From NCBI GenBank assembly GCA_018401055.1, contig JAGYLB010000083.1, positions 1 through 25,580 of the forward strand: a DNA stretch of 25,580 bases, written 5' to 3'. This document shows positions 9,275 to 18,447 of the stretch, one piece after another. How positions within the stretch are numbered: the stretch's first letter is position 1; each line of letters starts with the position of its first letter. The notes beneath the pieces are model-generated. The model saw nothing but the letters and a program-made list of their open reading frames with translations. It searched no databases and had not been told where the DNA came from. This DNA comes from Roseicyclus sp. Lineage in GTDB: Bacteria; Pseudomonadota; Alphaproteobacteria; Rhodobacterales; Rhodobacteraceae. The position numbers and the translations under genes were made by a program.

Positions 9275-10214
9275 CCCACCCCCACGCCGACCGACCGCTT
9301 CTTGGCATCGTGCTGATGCTGGGGTTTTGCGTGCTGATCCCGTTTTCCGACGCGCTGGCCAAGCTGCTGGGGGGCGTTTTCCCGCTGCTGCAGCTCATCA
9401 TCATCCGCTTCATTGCGCAGGCGGGGTTGTTGTTGCCGCTGGCGCTGGCGCGCGGCGCGGTGATCTTTCCCTCGGCCCGGGTGGTGCGGCTGGCGCTGGT
9501 GCGGACCTTGCTGCAGATCGGCGGCATATCCCTCATGTTCAGCGCGCTCGGGTTCCTGCCGCTGGCCGATGCGGTGGCCATCGCCTTTGTCATGCCCTTC
9601 ATCATGCTGATCCTTGGCCGCTATATCTTGCACGAGGAGGTGGGGCCGCGGCGTCTGGCCGCCTGCGCGGTGGGCTTTGCCGGCACATTGATGGTGGTCC
9701 AGCCCAGTTTTGCCGCCGTGGGCTGGCCCGCGCTGCTGCCCTTGGGCGTCGCCGTCATCTTCGCCTTCTTCATGCTGGTCACGCGTCAGATCGCCAAGGA
9801 AATAGACCCGATCGCCCTGCAGGGTCTGGGCGGCATCCTTGGCCTGCCGATCCTTGTGCCCTTGTTGCTGTTGCCCGAGTTCGGCGGCACCCCGCCGCTG
9901 ATCGGCTGGACCCCTCCGCCAGACGCCGCCGCCCTGTGGCTGCTGGTGGCTCTGGGTCTGACCGGCACGCTGGGGCACCTCTTGATGACATGGTCGCTGC
10001 GCTTTGCACCTTCGGCGACGCTCGCGCCGATGCAATATCTGGAGATCCCGGTGGCCGCCATCGTAGGGCTTGCGATCTTCGGTGAGTTTCCCAACGGACT
10101 GGCCTTGGCGGGCATCGCCATCACCATCGCCTCGGGCCTCTCGGCATCGTCTTTCGCGAGCGCAACCTGAGCCGGGCGGCGCGCAGGGCTACACCCGCCC
10201 CGCCTGCGGGTTGA
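9271..10214 (+). CDS. EamA/DMT-superfamily transporter, C-terminal frameshift
   Basis: Inner-membrane permease of the drug/metabolite transporter superfamily, with two EamA repeats and about ten hydrophobic helices (for example GIVLMLGFCVLIPFSDALAK, ISLMFSALGFLPLADAVAIA and LPLGVAVIFAFFMLV). The substrate is unknown. It starts at ATG 9271 within the previous stop; an upstream in-frame GTG at 9223 is less likely. The uninterrupted frame stops at 10170 after SGLSASSFASAT. One inserted base near 10141 would instead give SGLYGIVFRERNLSRAARR, ending at 10214. That basic tail after the last helix is what EamA proteins usually have, so I give the longer span. Coupling to the ChaC-like gene may only reflect operon packing. 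Confidence 0.83.
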
Positions 10215-10258
10215 TCCAGCGCAAGGCCGGGCGCTGCGCCCTGCCCTAGCGTGGCGCC

Positions 10259-10972
10259 ATGCCCCGCGAACATGGTCACAGCCAGGCAGAGGTCGAAACC
10301 CGTATCGGCGCGCCTGCGGGCCGGGGCTACCTGCGCGACATGATCTATGGCGCGATCGACGGCGCTGTGACGACTTTTGCCATCGTGGCGGGGGTCGCGG
10401 GGCAGGCCTGTCGACCGGGGTGATCCTTGCGCTTGGCCTCGCCAACCTGCTCGCCGACGGGTTTTCCATGGCGGCGGGCAATTATTCCGGCACCAAGGCC
10501 GAGCGTGACGATATCCGCCGCCTTGCCACAGTGGAACGCCGTCACCTTGCCCAGAACCCCGAGGGCGAACGGCGCGAGATCCGGGAAATCCTGCGCCTCA
10601 AGGGCCTGCGCGGCGACGTGCTCGAGGCCGCGACCGACCAGATCTGCGCCGACGGCGAGGCGGCTGCGGCCCTCATGCTCACAGACGAATACGGCCTCGC
10701 CTCGGTGGAGCCGCACCCGATGCGCGCGGCGCTGGCCACTTTCGGGGCTTTCGTCGTGGCGGGCTCCGTGCGCTTGCGCCCTTCGTGCTGGGGCTGACGG
10801 ATGCCTTCGGGCTGGCCGCCGGGATGACCTTTGCCGTGTTCTTCGCCATCGGCGCGGCCAAAAGCCTGTGGTCCGAGGCGGCGTGGTGGCGCTCGGGCCT
10901 TGAGACTCTGGCCATCGGTGGGGTGGCGGCGGGGCGTGGCTTACTGGCGTTGGATCGCTCTTTGCGCATTGA
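10259..10972 (+). CDS. VIT1/CCC1-family metal transporter, four frameshifts
   Basis: Membrane transporter of the VIT/CCC1 family, whose characterised members move Fe(II) or Mn(II). Reassembled length is about 237 residues, the usual size. It reads GYLRDMIYGAIDGAVTTFAIVAGVAG, LALGLANLLADGFSMAAGNY, a cytosolic charged loop (KAERDDIRRLATVERRH), ATFGAFVVAGSVPLAPFVLGL and FAIGAAKSLW with the last helix after it. Together these are the five-helix plan of the family. Frame changes are needed near 10397 (a G missing from a GGGG run), 10773 (a C missing), 10932 (one extra G) and 10949 (one extra base), ending at TGA 10970-10972. Start is ATG 10259. The product is clear but this copy is unreadable as written, so it is either error-laden sequence or a pseudogene. 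Confidence 0.8.
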
Positions 10973-11087
10973 TCTTTACGCGCTTGCTGGCGCGGCCTAT
11001 ACCGACGCGCATGACGCAGACACCCGCCATCGTCATTCGAATTAGCCGCCCGGCGCTCTGAGACCTGAGCCGCCGGGACATAGGTGC

Positions 11088-11116
11088 TTGAGCTATCGCA
11101 CCGCCCCTCGTATTCC
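11088..11116 (+). promoter_or_regulatory. Candidate sigma-70 promoter of ileS
   Basis: TTGAGC (11088-11093) and TATTCC (11111-11116) are separated by 17 bp and lie 33 bp before the ileS start codon. The rest of the 177-bp gap between the VIT gene and ileS shows nothing else I can name: no T-box, leader peptide or clear terminator. The -10 match is modest. Confidence 0.35.
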
Positions 11117-11149
11117 CCGAAACGACCCGACAGATGAGGAGCGCCCGCG

Positions 11150-14129
11150 ATGTGCGCCGATACCCCCGCCGTGGACTACAAAGACACCCTGAACCTGCCC
11201 GAGACCGAGTTTCCGATGCGTGCAGGGCTACCCCAGCGCGAACCTGGCTGGCTCGCCCGCTGGGAGGAGATCGGGGTCTATGACCGCCTGCGAGAAAAGG
11301 CAGAGGGCCGACAGCCCTTCACCCTGCACGACGGCCCCCCCTATGCCAACGGCAACCTCCATATCGGGCATGCGCTGAACAAGATCCTCAAGGACATGGT
11401 GGTCCGCAGCCAGCAGATGTCGGGGCGCGACGCGCTACGTCCCCGGCTGGGATTGCCACGGCCTGCCGATCGAATGGAAGATCGAGGAGGCCTATCGCGC
11501 CAAGGGGCAGGACAAGGACAAGGTCGATGTCGTCGATTTCCGCCAGGAATGCCGCCGCTTCGCCGAAGGCTGGATCGACGTCCAGCGCGAGGAGTTCAAG
11601 CGGCTGGGCATCACCGGCACATGGGACAAGCCCTATCTCACGATGGATTTCCACGCCGAACGCGTGATCGCCGAGGAATTCCAGAAATTCCTGATGAACG
11701 GGTCGCTCTATCAGGGGTCCAAGCCCGTGATGTGGTCGCCGGTTGAGAAGACAGCACTCGCCGAGGCGGAGGTGGAGTATCACGACCGCCAGACGGATGC
11801 GGTCTGGGTGCCGTTCGAGGTGGTGGATGTCGCCCATCCGGTTCTGGATGGCGCAGGCTCCCTGTCCGAACGTCTGGCGCAGGTCGATGCCGCAACGCTC
11901 GAGCGGATCGGAATGCTGGCGCAAGCCAAAGTCATCATCTGGACCACCACCCCCTGGACCCTGCCGCAGAACCGCGCGATCTGCTTTGGGCCGGACATCA
12001 GCTATGGCCTCTACGAGGTCATTGGCCGTCCGCAGGAAAGCTGGGTCACTATCGGCCACCGCTACTTGATCGCCGACAAGCTTGCCCCCGAGGCGCTGGC
12101 GGCCATGCGGCTGGACCCCACGATGCACCGCCGCCTGCGCGATGTGAGCGCCGAGGAACTGGCGTCGCTCACCTGCGCCCACCCCCTGCGCGGGGCTGAC
12201 GGCGCCAACGGCGAATGGGACTACCCCGTCCCCCTCTTCCCCGGCGACCACGTCACCGACGACGCGGGCACCGGCTTCGTCCACACCGCCCCCTCCCACG
12301 GCGACGACGACTTCGAGATCGGGCGCAAGCACGGGCTGGAAATGACGTGGAACATCCTCGACGATTCCAGCTTCCGCTCCGACCTGCCCTTCTTCGCGGG
12401 CGAACAGATCATCCGCCCCAACGGCAAGCCCGGCGATGCCAACAAGGTCGTCATCGACAAGCTGGTGGAGCTTGGCAAGCTGCTCGCCCGCAAGCGCATC
12501 ACCATCAGTGACGCGCATTCTTGGCGCTCCAAGGCCCCCGTCATCCGCCTCAACCGCCCGCAATGGTTCGCCGCCATCGACAAGCCGCTGGGCGACGGGA
12601 TGGACACCTATGGCGAGACGATCCGCACCCGCGCGCTGACCTCCATCGACCAGCTCGTCGACTGGACACCCAAGACCGGCCGCAACCGGCTCTATTCCAT
12701 GATCGAGGCGCGGCCCGATTGGGTCCTCTCGCGCCAGCGCGCCTGGGGCGTGCCGCTGACCTGCTTCACCAAAAAGGGCGCGGCACCGACCGACCCCGAC
12801 TACCTGCTGCGCGATCCGGCGGTGAACGCCCGCATCCTCGAGGCCTTCGAGACCGAGGGCGCGGATGCCTGGTACAAACCCGGCGCCAAGGCGCGCTTCC
12901 TCGGCAACGAACACGACCCCGAGGCCTACGATCAGGTCTTCGACATCCTCGACGTGTGGTTCGATTCAGGCTCAACCCATGCCTTCGTCCTGCGCGACCG
13001 CGAGGACGGGTCCGAGGACGGCATCGCCGACCTCTATCTGGAGGGCACCGACCAGCACCGCGGCTGGTTCCATTCCTCGATGCTGCAGGCCTGCGGCACC
13101 ATCGGCCGCGCGCCCTACCGGGGCGTGCTGACCCACGGCTTCACGCTGGACGAGAAGGGCATGAAGATGTCCAAGTCCATCGGCAACACCGTCGCCCCGC
13201 AGGAGGTCATCGACCAATACGGCGCCGATATCCTGCGGCTCTGGGTGGCGCAGTCGGACTACACCGCCGACCTGCGCATCGGGCCGGAGATCCTGAAGGG
13301 CGTGGCCGACAGCTACCGGCGTTTGCGCAACACCATGCGCTTCCTGCTCGGCTCGCTCGGCGATGTGACGGCGGCGGACCGGGTCGAGCCCTCCGATATG
13401 CCGGAGCTGGAACGCTGGGTGCTGCACCGCCTTTCGGAACTCGACGAGACGGTCCGCAAGGGCTACGCGGCTTACGACTTCCAGGGCGTGTTCCAGGCGC
13501 TGTTCAACTTCGCCACCACGGACCTCTCGGCCTTCTACTTCGACATCCGCAAGGATGCGCTCTATTGCGACGGCGACACGCCGCGCAGGCGGGCCGCACG
13601 CACCGTGCTGGAAATATTGTTCGAGAGGCTGACCACATGGCTTGCCCCGGTTCTGGTCTTCACCATGGAAGAGGTCTGGCTGGAGCGGCATCCGGGCGAC
13701 ACCTCCAGCGTCCACCTGCAAGCGATTTCCCCGAGACGCCCGCAAGCTGGCGCAATGAGGCGCTGGCGGCAAAATGGGCCGACATCCGGCCGCGTCCGCC
13801 GCATCGTCACCGCCGCGCTGGAAATCCAGCGCCGAGACAAGGTCATCGGCGCGTCGCTTGAGGCGGCACCGCTGGTGCAGATCGCAGACCCGGCGCCTGG
13901 CCGCCACGATCAAGGCCACCGACATGGCCGATCTTTGCATCACATCCGCGCTGACCGTGATGGAGGGCGAGCCGCAGACGATGCCTTCCGCCTCGACGAT
14001 CCCGGCATCGGCGTGGTCTTCCACAAGGCCGATGGGCAGAAATGCCAGCGCTGCTGGCAGATCCTGCCCGATGTGGGCAGCCACGCCCACCCCGGCGTCT
14101 GCGCCCGCTGCGACGAAGCTCTCGGCTAA
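11150..14129 (+). CDS. ileS: Isoleucyl-tRNA synthetase, five frameshifts
   Basis: Class I aminoacyl-tRNA synthetase that charges tRNA-Ile. About 990 residues when repaired, as expected. Landmarks in order: [20 protein letters not shown] (HIGH at 71-74), [16 protein letters not shown], the editing-domain segment [25 protein letters not shown] (the KMSKS loop, near 13155) and the C-terminal zinc site CQRCW...CARC. ATG 11150 has GAGGAG 8 bp upstream. Frame changes are needed near 11432-11435 (two bases missing from a CG repeat, or one extra), 13722, 13788, 13895 and 13973. The last four lie in the less conserved anticodon-binding region and are flanked by perfectly family-like sequence ([60 protein letters not shown]). 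Because this gene should be essential and single-copy, the shifts are probably sequence errors. Confidence 0.95.
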
Positions 14130-15808
14130 GCCAACCAGACGGGCGGCGCGGCTTGCGCGCGGCCCGTCACCGCCGCCTCGGCGCAGGCGGCAATCCCCCC
14201 GAAACGCACCGCCCGCGCGCTCAGGCCCGGCGCATAATGGGCGTATTTGCCGGAATTGGTCATCAGCGTCCGGGCCTCACGCGGAAACACCGGCTCGGTG
14301 ATCGAACACCAGCACAGGTCCGGGATGACCTGCACCCCCGCGCCTTCCAGCCGCGCCAACAGCCCCTCGCCCCGCGCCGCCTCCAGCACGTCGCGCCCGA
14401 CCGTCAGGATCGCCGCGACATGCGCGCCAGGCCCGCCCCGCCAGCGCCGCATCGAACGCCCGCAATTCCGACAGCGCCGCATGGGGCTGCCGATGGCGAT
14501 CAGATCCACCCCCTCAGGCCCCTGATTGAACTCCGCCCAAGCCTGCGCGATATCCTTTCGCGTGATCCGCAAAACCTGTGCCCCGGGATTGGGCGGCACA
14601 TCCCCCGGGCGTCACCCCGCCACATGCAGCAGCGCTGAGGCCGAGGTTGTGCCAAAGGCGGCACAGACCGCCCGCAGGTCCATCCCGGCGTCGGCCGCAA
14701 CCCCGCCAGCCCCCGCAACAGCGGTACCCGGTCCGGCGCCAGCCGACCCGCCAGCCACCCCAACAGCGGCCAGAGCGCATCATCCGCCCCCTCGGGCGCC
14801 TCGACCTCGATCACCACCTGCGCCACCCGGTTGGCGTCGAGATACACCCCCGTCTCAGGCGCGCGTCCTGTCATGGCGATGAACAGATCGAGGTAATCGG
14901 GATGCTTCGCCGTCCGCGCCCCCAGCACGGAATTGGCATAGATCACCGCATTGGACTCCGACCAGCCGATGACCTCGCCAAACTCCGGCACCGAAACGCC
15001 CTGATAGGGCGCACAGGTAAAGGTCGGCGCCACGCCCATCCGCACATAAGCATCCGCCAACCGGCTGGCCTTGTTGCCGAACACGGGCGGCACGCCGCGC
15101 GCGCGCCAACCCTGCCGGTCCACGGAAATCGCGTTGATCGTGGTGGGGATCGCGACCCGCGCCCCCATCTCCGCCATGGCTTCGGCAAAGATCAGGTTGG
15201 CGTCATGGGCCAGGATGCAGCCATCGATATGGCCGCGCGTCACATCGATCAGCCGCGCCGCACCCTGCACCGCCGCCATCGTCCCCAGCACCTCTTGGGC
15301 CAGTTGCACCGCACGGCCCCCGGCCCCCTCCAGCCGCGCAAGGTCGCCCGCATCCAGCGCCAGATCGCCCGCCGTCACGGGCATGAGCCCTCAGGTCCAG
15401 CACCCCCGCCCGCAACCGCCCGCCCGTGATCTCCGCCCGCCCCTCCCGCGCGAGCGCCGCGCAGCTCTCCGCCGTCAGCCGCAGCACCGCCAACGGCTTG
15501 TCGAACATCCGCGCCGCGATCAGCGCGCCCAGCGTCAGGATCTCCTCCGCCTCTCGGAACACCAACGCGGCGGGCGCGTGCCCCGACAGCGCGAGTTGCA
15601 ACAGCACGCCGCTGCCCGAACAAGACCCCCGGCTGGTCGGCATCAGCAAGACCTTGCCCGCCAGCCCCTGCCCGTGGCCTTGGTGATGCGTGTCGATCAC
15701 CCGCCCTGTGTCGGGGTCGACCCCGCCCCAGAAACTGATGCCCTCGTCAAAAGCGACGATCTCGCCCGCGGCAGGCACGGCAAGGATGATCCGGTCGGTT
15801 GTCTGCAT
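14126..15808 (-). CDS. Aconitase X, fused DUF126-DUF521 form (candidate cis-3-hydroxy-L-proline dehydratase), multiple frameshifts
   Basis: Member of the aconitase X family. Characterised bacterial members are iron-sulfur cis-3-hydroxy-L-proline dehydratases, and archaeal relatives act on phosphomevalonate. The N-terminal 140 residues are the small swivelling domain (DUF126; SFWGGVDP at 25-32, RGSCSGSG at 60-67). The large DUF521 domain follows (RLIDVTRGHIDGCILAH, IPTTINAISVD, APYQGVSVPEFGEVIGWSES, ANSVLGARTAKHPDYLDL), ending with TNSGKYAHYAPGL. The small-domain frame runs on without a stop for 180 bp into the large domain, so a single fused chain is more likely than two subunit genes. Frame changes are needed near 15386, 14710, 14610, 14600, 14483 and 14432. 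ATG 15808 has GAGGGG upstream. Its TAG stop interlocks with the ileS stop. No proline racemase or transporter is adjacent, so the substrate is inferred only. Confidence 0.82.
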
Positions 15809-15889
15809 GGCGCCCCTCGGTCGCTGCGGCGTCTCAAGAGCGCCGGGGCGCACGCTGACCTGCGCACGACGCCTGTGCAAGAGCGGCTG

Positions 15890-15918
15890 TTGGGGATCCG
15901 GCAGGCGCGGCCTATGTC
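15890..15918 (+). promoter_or_regulatory. Candidate promoter of yghU
   Basis: In the 152-bp divergent gap between acnX and yghU, TTGGGG (15890-15895) is followed after 17 bp by TATGTC (15913-15918), 42 bp before the yghU ATG. The match is partial, and I see no operator-like palindrome around it. Confidence 0.3.
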
Positions 15919-15960
15919 TGGACAAGACAAGAGCGTGCACGGAACAGGGACCCCACCGCG

Positions 15961-16824
15961 ATGACCGAAAACTACACCCCCCCGAAAGTCTGGATCTGGG
16001 ACAAGGAGAACGGCGGCAAATGGGCGGGCCTGAACCGGCCCATCGCAGGCGCGACCCATGACAAGGACCTGCCTGTCGGCAAGCACCCGTTCCAGCTCTA
16101 TTCGCTGGCCACCCCGAATGGGGTCAAGGTCACCGTCATGTTCGAGGAATTGCTGGCCGCAGGCCATGCCGCCGAATATGACGCCTGGCTCATCCGGATC
16201 GGCGATGGTGACCAGTTCGGAAGCGGGTTCGTCGAGATAAACCCGAATTCAAAGATCCCGGCGCTGATGGACCGTTCCGGCGACAAACCCGTCCGCGTGT
16301 TCGAATCCGCCGCAATCTTGATGCATCTGGCCGAGAAATTCGACGCATTCCAAGGCGCCCCCGAAGATCGGCCAGAACTGCTCTCCTGGGTGATGTGGCA
16401 GATGGGCAGCGCACCTTACCTCGGCGGCGGCTTTGGCCATTTCTACGCCTATGCCCCCTACCCGATGGAATACCCGATCAACCGTTTCGCGATGGAGGCC
16501 AAGCGCCAGATGGACGTGCTGAACCGCCATCTGGAAGGGCGCGAATGGATGGTGGGCGACCAGTTCACCATTGCCGATATGGCGATCTGCCCCTGGTATG
16601 GGCGGCTTGCCTTGGGCGAGGCCTATGAAGCGGGCGAGTTCCTGTCGGTCCATGAATACCCCAACGTCATCGCTTGGGCGGAACGGTTCTTTGCCCGTCC
16701 GGCGGTGCAACGCGGGCGGATGGTCAACCGCACTTATGGCCCGCCGGAGGGGCAATTGTGGGAACGCCACGACGCGTCGGACTTCGACACCAAGACGCAA
16801 GACAAGGTGAAGGCAGCCGAGTGA
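15961..16824 (+). CDS. yghU: Glutathione S-transferase family protein YghU
   Basis: Close homologue of E. coli YghU (Nu-class GST), a cytosolic glutathione-dependent protein with disulfide-bond reductase activity. It is 287 residues, the same size as the E. coli protein, and can be aligned by eye along its whole length. Matching landmarks are LPVGKHPFQLYSLATPNGVKV, DAWLIRIGDGDQFGSGFVEI, NPNSKIPAL with VFESAAILMHLAEKF (glutathione-binding thioredoxin fold), GGGFGHFYAYAP, INRFAMEAKRQMDVL, FTIADMAI and the C-terminal ERHDASDFDT tail. The frame is intact. The stop overlaps the next gene's GTG start (GTGA), so it likely leads a three-gene operon with DUF3253 and ogt. Confidence 0.96.
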   Translation: MTENYTPPKVWIWDKENGGKWAGLNRPIAGATHDKDLPVGKHPFQLYSLATPNGVKVTVMFEELLAAGHAAEYDAWLIRIGDGDQFGSGFVEINPNSKIPALMDRSGDKPVRVFESAAILMHLAEKFDAFQGAPEDRPELLSWVMWQMGSAPYLGGGFGHFYAYAPYPMEYPINRFAMEAKRQMDVLNRHLEGREWMVGDQFTIADMAICPWYGRLALGEAYEAGEFLSVHEYPNVIAWAERFFARPAVQRGRMVNRTYGPPEGQLWERHDASDFDTKTQDKVKAAE

Positions 16825-17053
16825 TCGCGGATAAGGTCATCGCCGACGCGCTGATGGACCTTGCCCACCGGCGGGGCGCGGGGGCCTCGTTCTGCCTGAG
16901 CGAGGCCGCCCGCGCGCTGTCGGACGATTGGCGTCTCTTGATGCCCGAGGTGCGGCGCGTGGCGGCGGGCCTTCCACTGGTCGCCACGCAAAGGGCGCGC
17001 CCGTCGATCCGCTCACCGCGCGCGGGCCCATCCGTCTGCGACTTGCGCCATGA
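16821..17053 (+). CDS. DUF3253 domain protein, one frameshift
   Basis: Small protein of about 77 residues matching the DUF3253 family, which has a winged-helix-like fold and no established function. It reads ADALMDLAHRRGAGASFCLSEAARALSDDWRLLMPEVRRVAAGL, then after repair VATQKGAPVDPLTARGPIRLRLAP. An A is missing from the AAA run near 16990; adding it gives the conserved end and a stop at 17051-17053. Start is GTG 16821, overlapping the yghU stop, and its own stop overlaps the ogt ATG at 17050. That double overlap supports both the repair and tight translational coupling. Confidence 0.8.
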
Positions 17054-17506
17054 CCCGCGCCGCGCTCGACACCCCGCTTGGCCCGGTCTGGGTTGAGGCG
17101 CGAGGCGGGGCCATCACGGCCTGCGGCTGGGGTGAGGAAGACCGCGCGACCGGCGATCCCCTCTTGATCGAAGCGCTGGCACAGCTGGCCGCTTATTTCG
17201 AGGGAAGAGGCCACGGGTTCGATCTGCCGCTTGCACATGGACGCTTGGGCCTGCAGGCCGATGTGCTGGAAGCCCTCTACGCCATTCCCCATGGCGAAAC
17301 CCGCACCTATGGCGATCTGTCCAAGGCGCTTGGCGCGCCCGCGCAGGCCATCGGTCAGGCCTGCAGGGCGAACCCGCTGCCGATCCTGATCCCCTGCCAC
17401 CGAGGTGCTGTCGTCCACCGGTCTGGGCGGGTTCAGCGCGCCGGGCGGGGTGGAGGCAAAGGTCTGGCTTTTGCGCCACGAAGGCGCGGCGGGCCTGCTG
17501 ATCTGA
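17050..17506 (+). CDS. ogt: Methylated-DNA--[protein]-cysteine S-methyltransferase, one frameshift
   Basis: Suicide repair protein that transfers the methyl group of O6-methylguanine to its own cysteine. The repaired length is 151 residues. The C-terminal DNA-binding and active-site domain reads LEALYAIPHGETRTYGDLSKALGAPAQAIGQACRANP, then ILIPCHR with the acceptor Cys116. This is PCHR, not the PWHR of inactive alkyltransferase-like proteins. One extra G straight after CHR (near 17405) breaks the frame; removing it gives VLSSTGLGGFSAPGGVEAKVWLLRHEG, ending at 17506. At the position where human MGMT has its arginine finger (RAVG) this protein has Gln99 (QAIG). It overlaps the DUF3253 gene by 4 bp. 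Confidence 0.88.
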
Positions 17507-17520
17507 GGGAATGTGAGACC

Positions 17521-17581
17521 CCCGGGGTTCTCGCCCCGGGAGACCTCGCGGTTTCGGGGTGGTTTCCGCGAGGAAACCGCC
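17521..17581. terminator. Cluster of overlapping hairpins between convergent ogt and ygfZ
   Basis: Three stems can be drawn: CCCGGGG/CCCCGGG (17521-17540); CTCGCGG/CCGCGAG (17545-17572); and a 10-bp stem around GGTTTCC-GCGA-GGAAACC (17558-17581) with a GNRA-type loop. The second and third exclude each other. No T-tract follows in either direction, so a bidirectional structural terminator or a REP-like element are both possible. Confidence 0.45.
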
Positions 17582-17610
17582 GCCTTCAGAAATCCAATCA
17601 CTTCACAGTT

Positions 17611-17619
17611 TTATCCACA
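17611..17619 (+). other. Perfect DnaA-box 9-mer
   Basis: TTATCCACA matches the strict DnaA-box consensus exactly. It is a single copy, just past the ygfZ stop, with no further boxes or AT-rich unwinding region nearby. It is not an origin by itself and may be chance or a DnaA-titration or regulatory site. Confidence 0.4.
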
Positions 17620-17622
17620 GGC

Positions 17623-18378
17623 TCAGGCCGGGTTCCATGTCACTTTCGCATCGCCCGCCTGCATCTCGCCCCCCGCCCGGTCGAACCGCAGATAAGCGAT
17701 GCCGCGCCCGCCCGCTTGCGTATACAGCACGCCCGCCTCGCGCTCGCCCGCCATGATCGCCGTTCCGACCGGGGCGGTTCCCGCGACATCAACCGTCACC
17801 AGCCCTTTGCGCAATTCCGTCTTGTGCTTCATCCGCGCGGTCACCTCTTGCCCCACGTAGCAGCCCTTGCGGTGATCGACGCCCGACAGACGGTCAAAGC
17901 CTGCCTCAAGGATGTAGCTGTCATCGGGGATCAGCTCGATGCCCGTCTCGGGGATGCAGGCCGCCACGCGCAGTGCGTCCCAATCGACGACCGGAGAGCC
18001 CCCCTCCATCCCGTAGCCGCGCCACCCCAAAGACGGATCGCGCGGATCGGCAAAGGCCCCCTCGGGCGCTGCGCCAAGACCGCGCACGACCGACAGTGCG
18101 GCCTCCTCGATCGTCACGTCGGCGCGCAACCGATACATCGACAGCCGTTGTGCCAGCTTGGGGGCAAACTCTGCCTTCACATCCAGCAAGATATCTTCGC
18201 CCCGGTTCAGCAAGAAGAAATCGACCAGATATTTTCCCTGCGGCGTCAGGATGGCGGAATAGGCCAGCCCGCCGCCCGGCCCACCCACATCATGCGTGAC
18301 CAGACCGTGCAGGAATTTCTCCCGGTCCGCACCCGCGATCTTGAGGACCATGCGATCTGTTGCCCGTTCTCCCGGCAT
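17623..18378 (-). CDS. ygfZ: Folate-binding protein YgfZ (iron-sulfur cluster maintenance)
   Basis: Tetrahydrofolate-binding protein related to the glycine-cleavage T protein (COG0354), needed in E. coli and mitochondria (IBA57) for full activity of certain Fe-S enzymes. It is 251 residues. The N-terminal GADREKFLHGLVTHDV and the diagnostic KGCYVGQEVTARMKHK (171-186, Cys173) are clear. Three adjacent starts exist (GTG 18384, ATG 18381, ATG 18378). GGAGG is best spaced (5 nt) for the ATG at 18378, and the full GGAGGTGAT anti-SD match overlaps it. An inverted repeat lies 17-30 nt upstream of the start. It is divergent from the aminotransferase gene and convergent with ogt. The frame is intact. 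Confidence 0.92.
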   Translation of the reverse strand: MPGERATDRMVLKIAGADREKFLHGLVTHDVGGPGGGLAYSAILTPQGKYLVDFFLLNRGEDILLDVKAEFAPKLAQRLSMYRLRADVTIEEAALSVVRGLGAAPEGAFADPRDPSLGWRGYGMEGGSPVVDWDALRVAACIPETGIELIPDDSYILEAGFDRLSGVDHRKGCYVGQEVTARMKHKTELRKGLVTVDVAGTAPVGTAIMAGEREAGVLYTQAGGRGIAYLRFDRAGGEMQAGDAKVTWNPA

Positions 18379-18394
18379 CATCACCTCCGCTGAA

Positions 18395-18408
18395 CTGTGA
18401 TCTCACAG
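18395..18408. promoter_or_regulatory. Palindrome in the ygfZ-aminotransferase divergent gap
   Basis: CTGTGA-TC-TCACAG is a perfect 6-bp inverted repeat located 17 bp upstream of the ygfZ ATG. It could be an operator, or an RNA hairpin just 5' of the strong ribosome site. The half-sites resemble those of CRP/FNR-family proteins, but the 2-bp spacer is too short for their usual 6-bp spacing. Confidence 0.35.
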
Positions 18409-18447
18409 CTAATCATGTCCGCGCCCCGCGCCAAGCGTGTGCTGCGA

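Noticed and set aside
11388..14090. Two long minus-strand open frames opposite ileS
   Set aside because: The plus strand carries HIGH, KMSKS and zinc motifs of IleS; the antisense frames have none and simply reflect codon bias.
15203..15808. Separate AcnX small-subunit gene overlapping the large one
   Set aside because: It would need a 180-bp out-of-frame overlap; one fused chain with a sequencing indel near 15386 is simpler.
17600..17630. Replication origin at the DnaA box
   Set aside because: There is a single box, no AT-rich unwinding region and no dnaA, dnaN, repABC or other origin-linked genes.
18395..18408. CRP/FNR binding site
   Set aside because: TGTGA and TCACA half-sites are present but only 2 bp apart; the known site needs a 6-bp spacer. 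Kept only as an unassigned palindrome.
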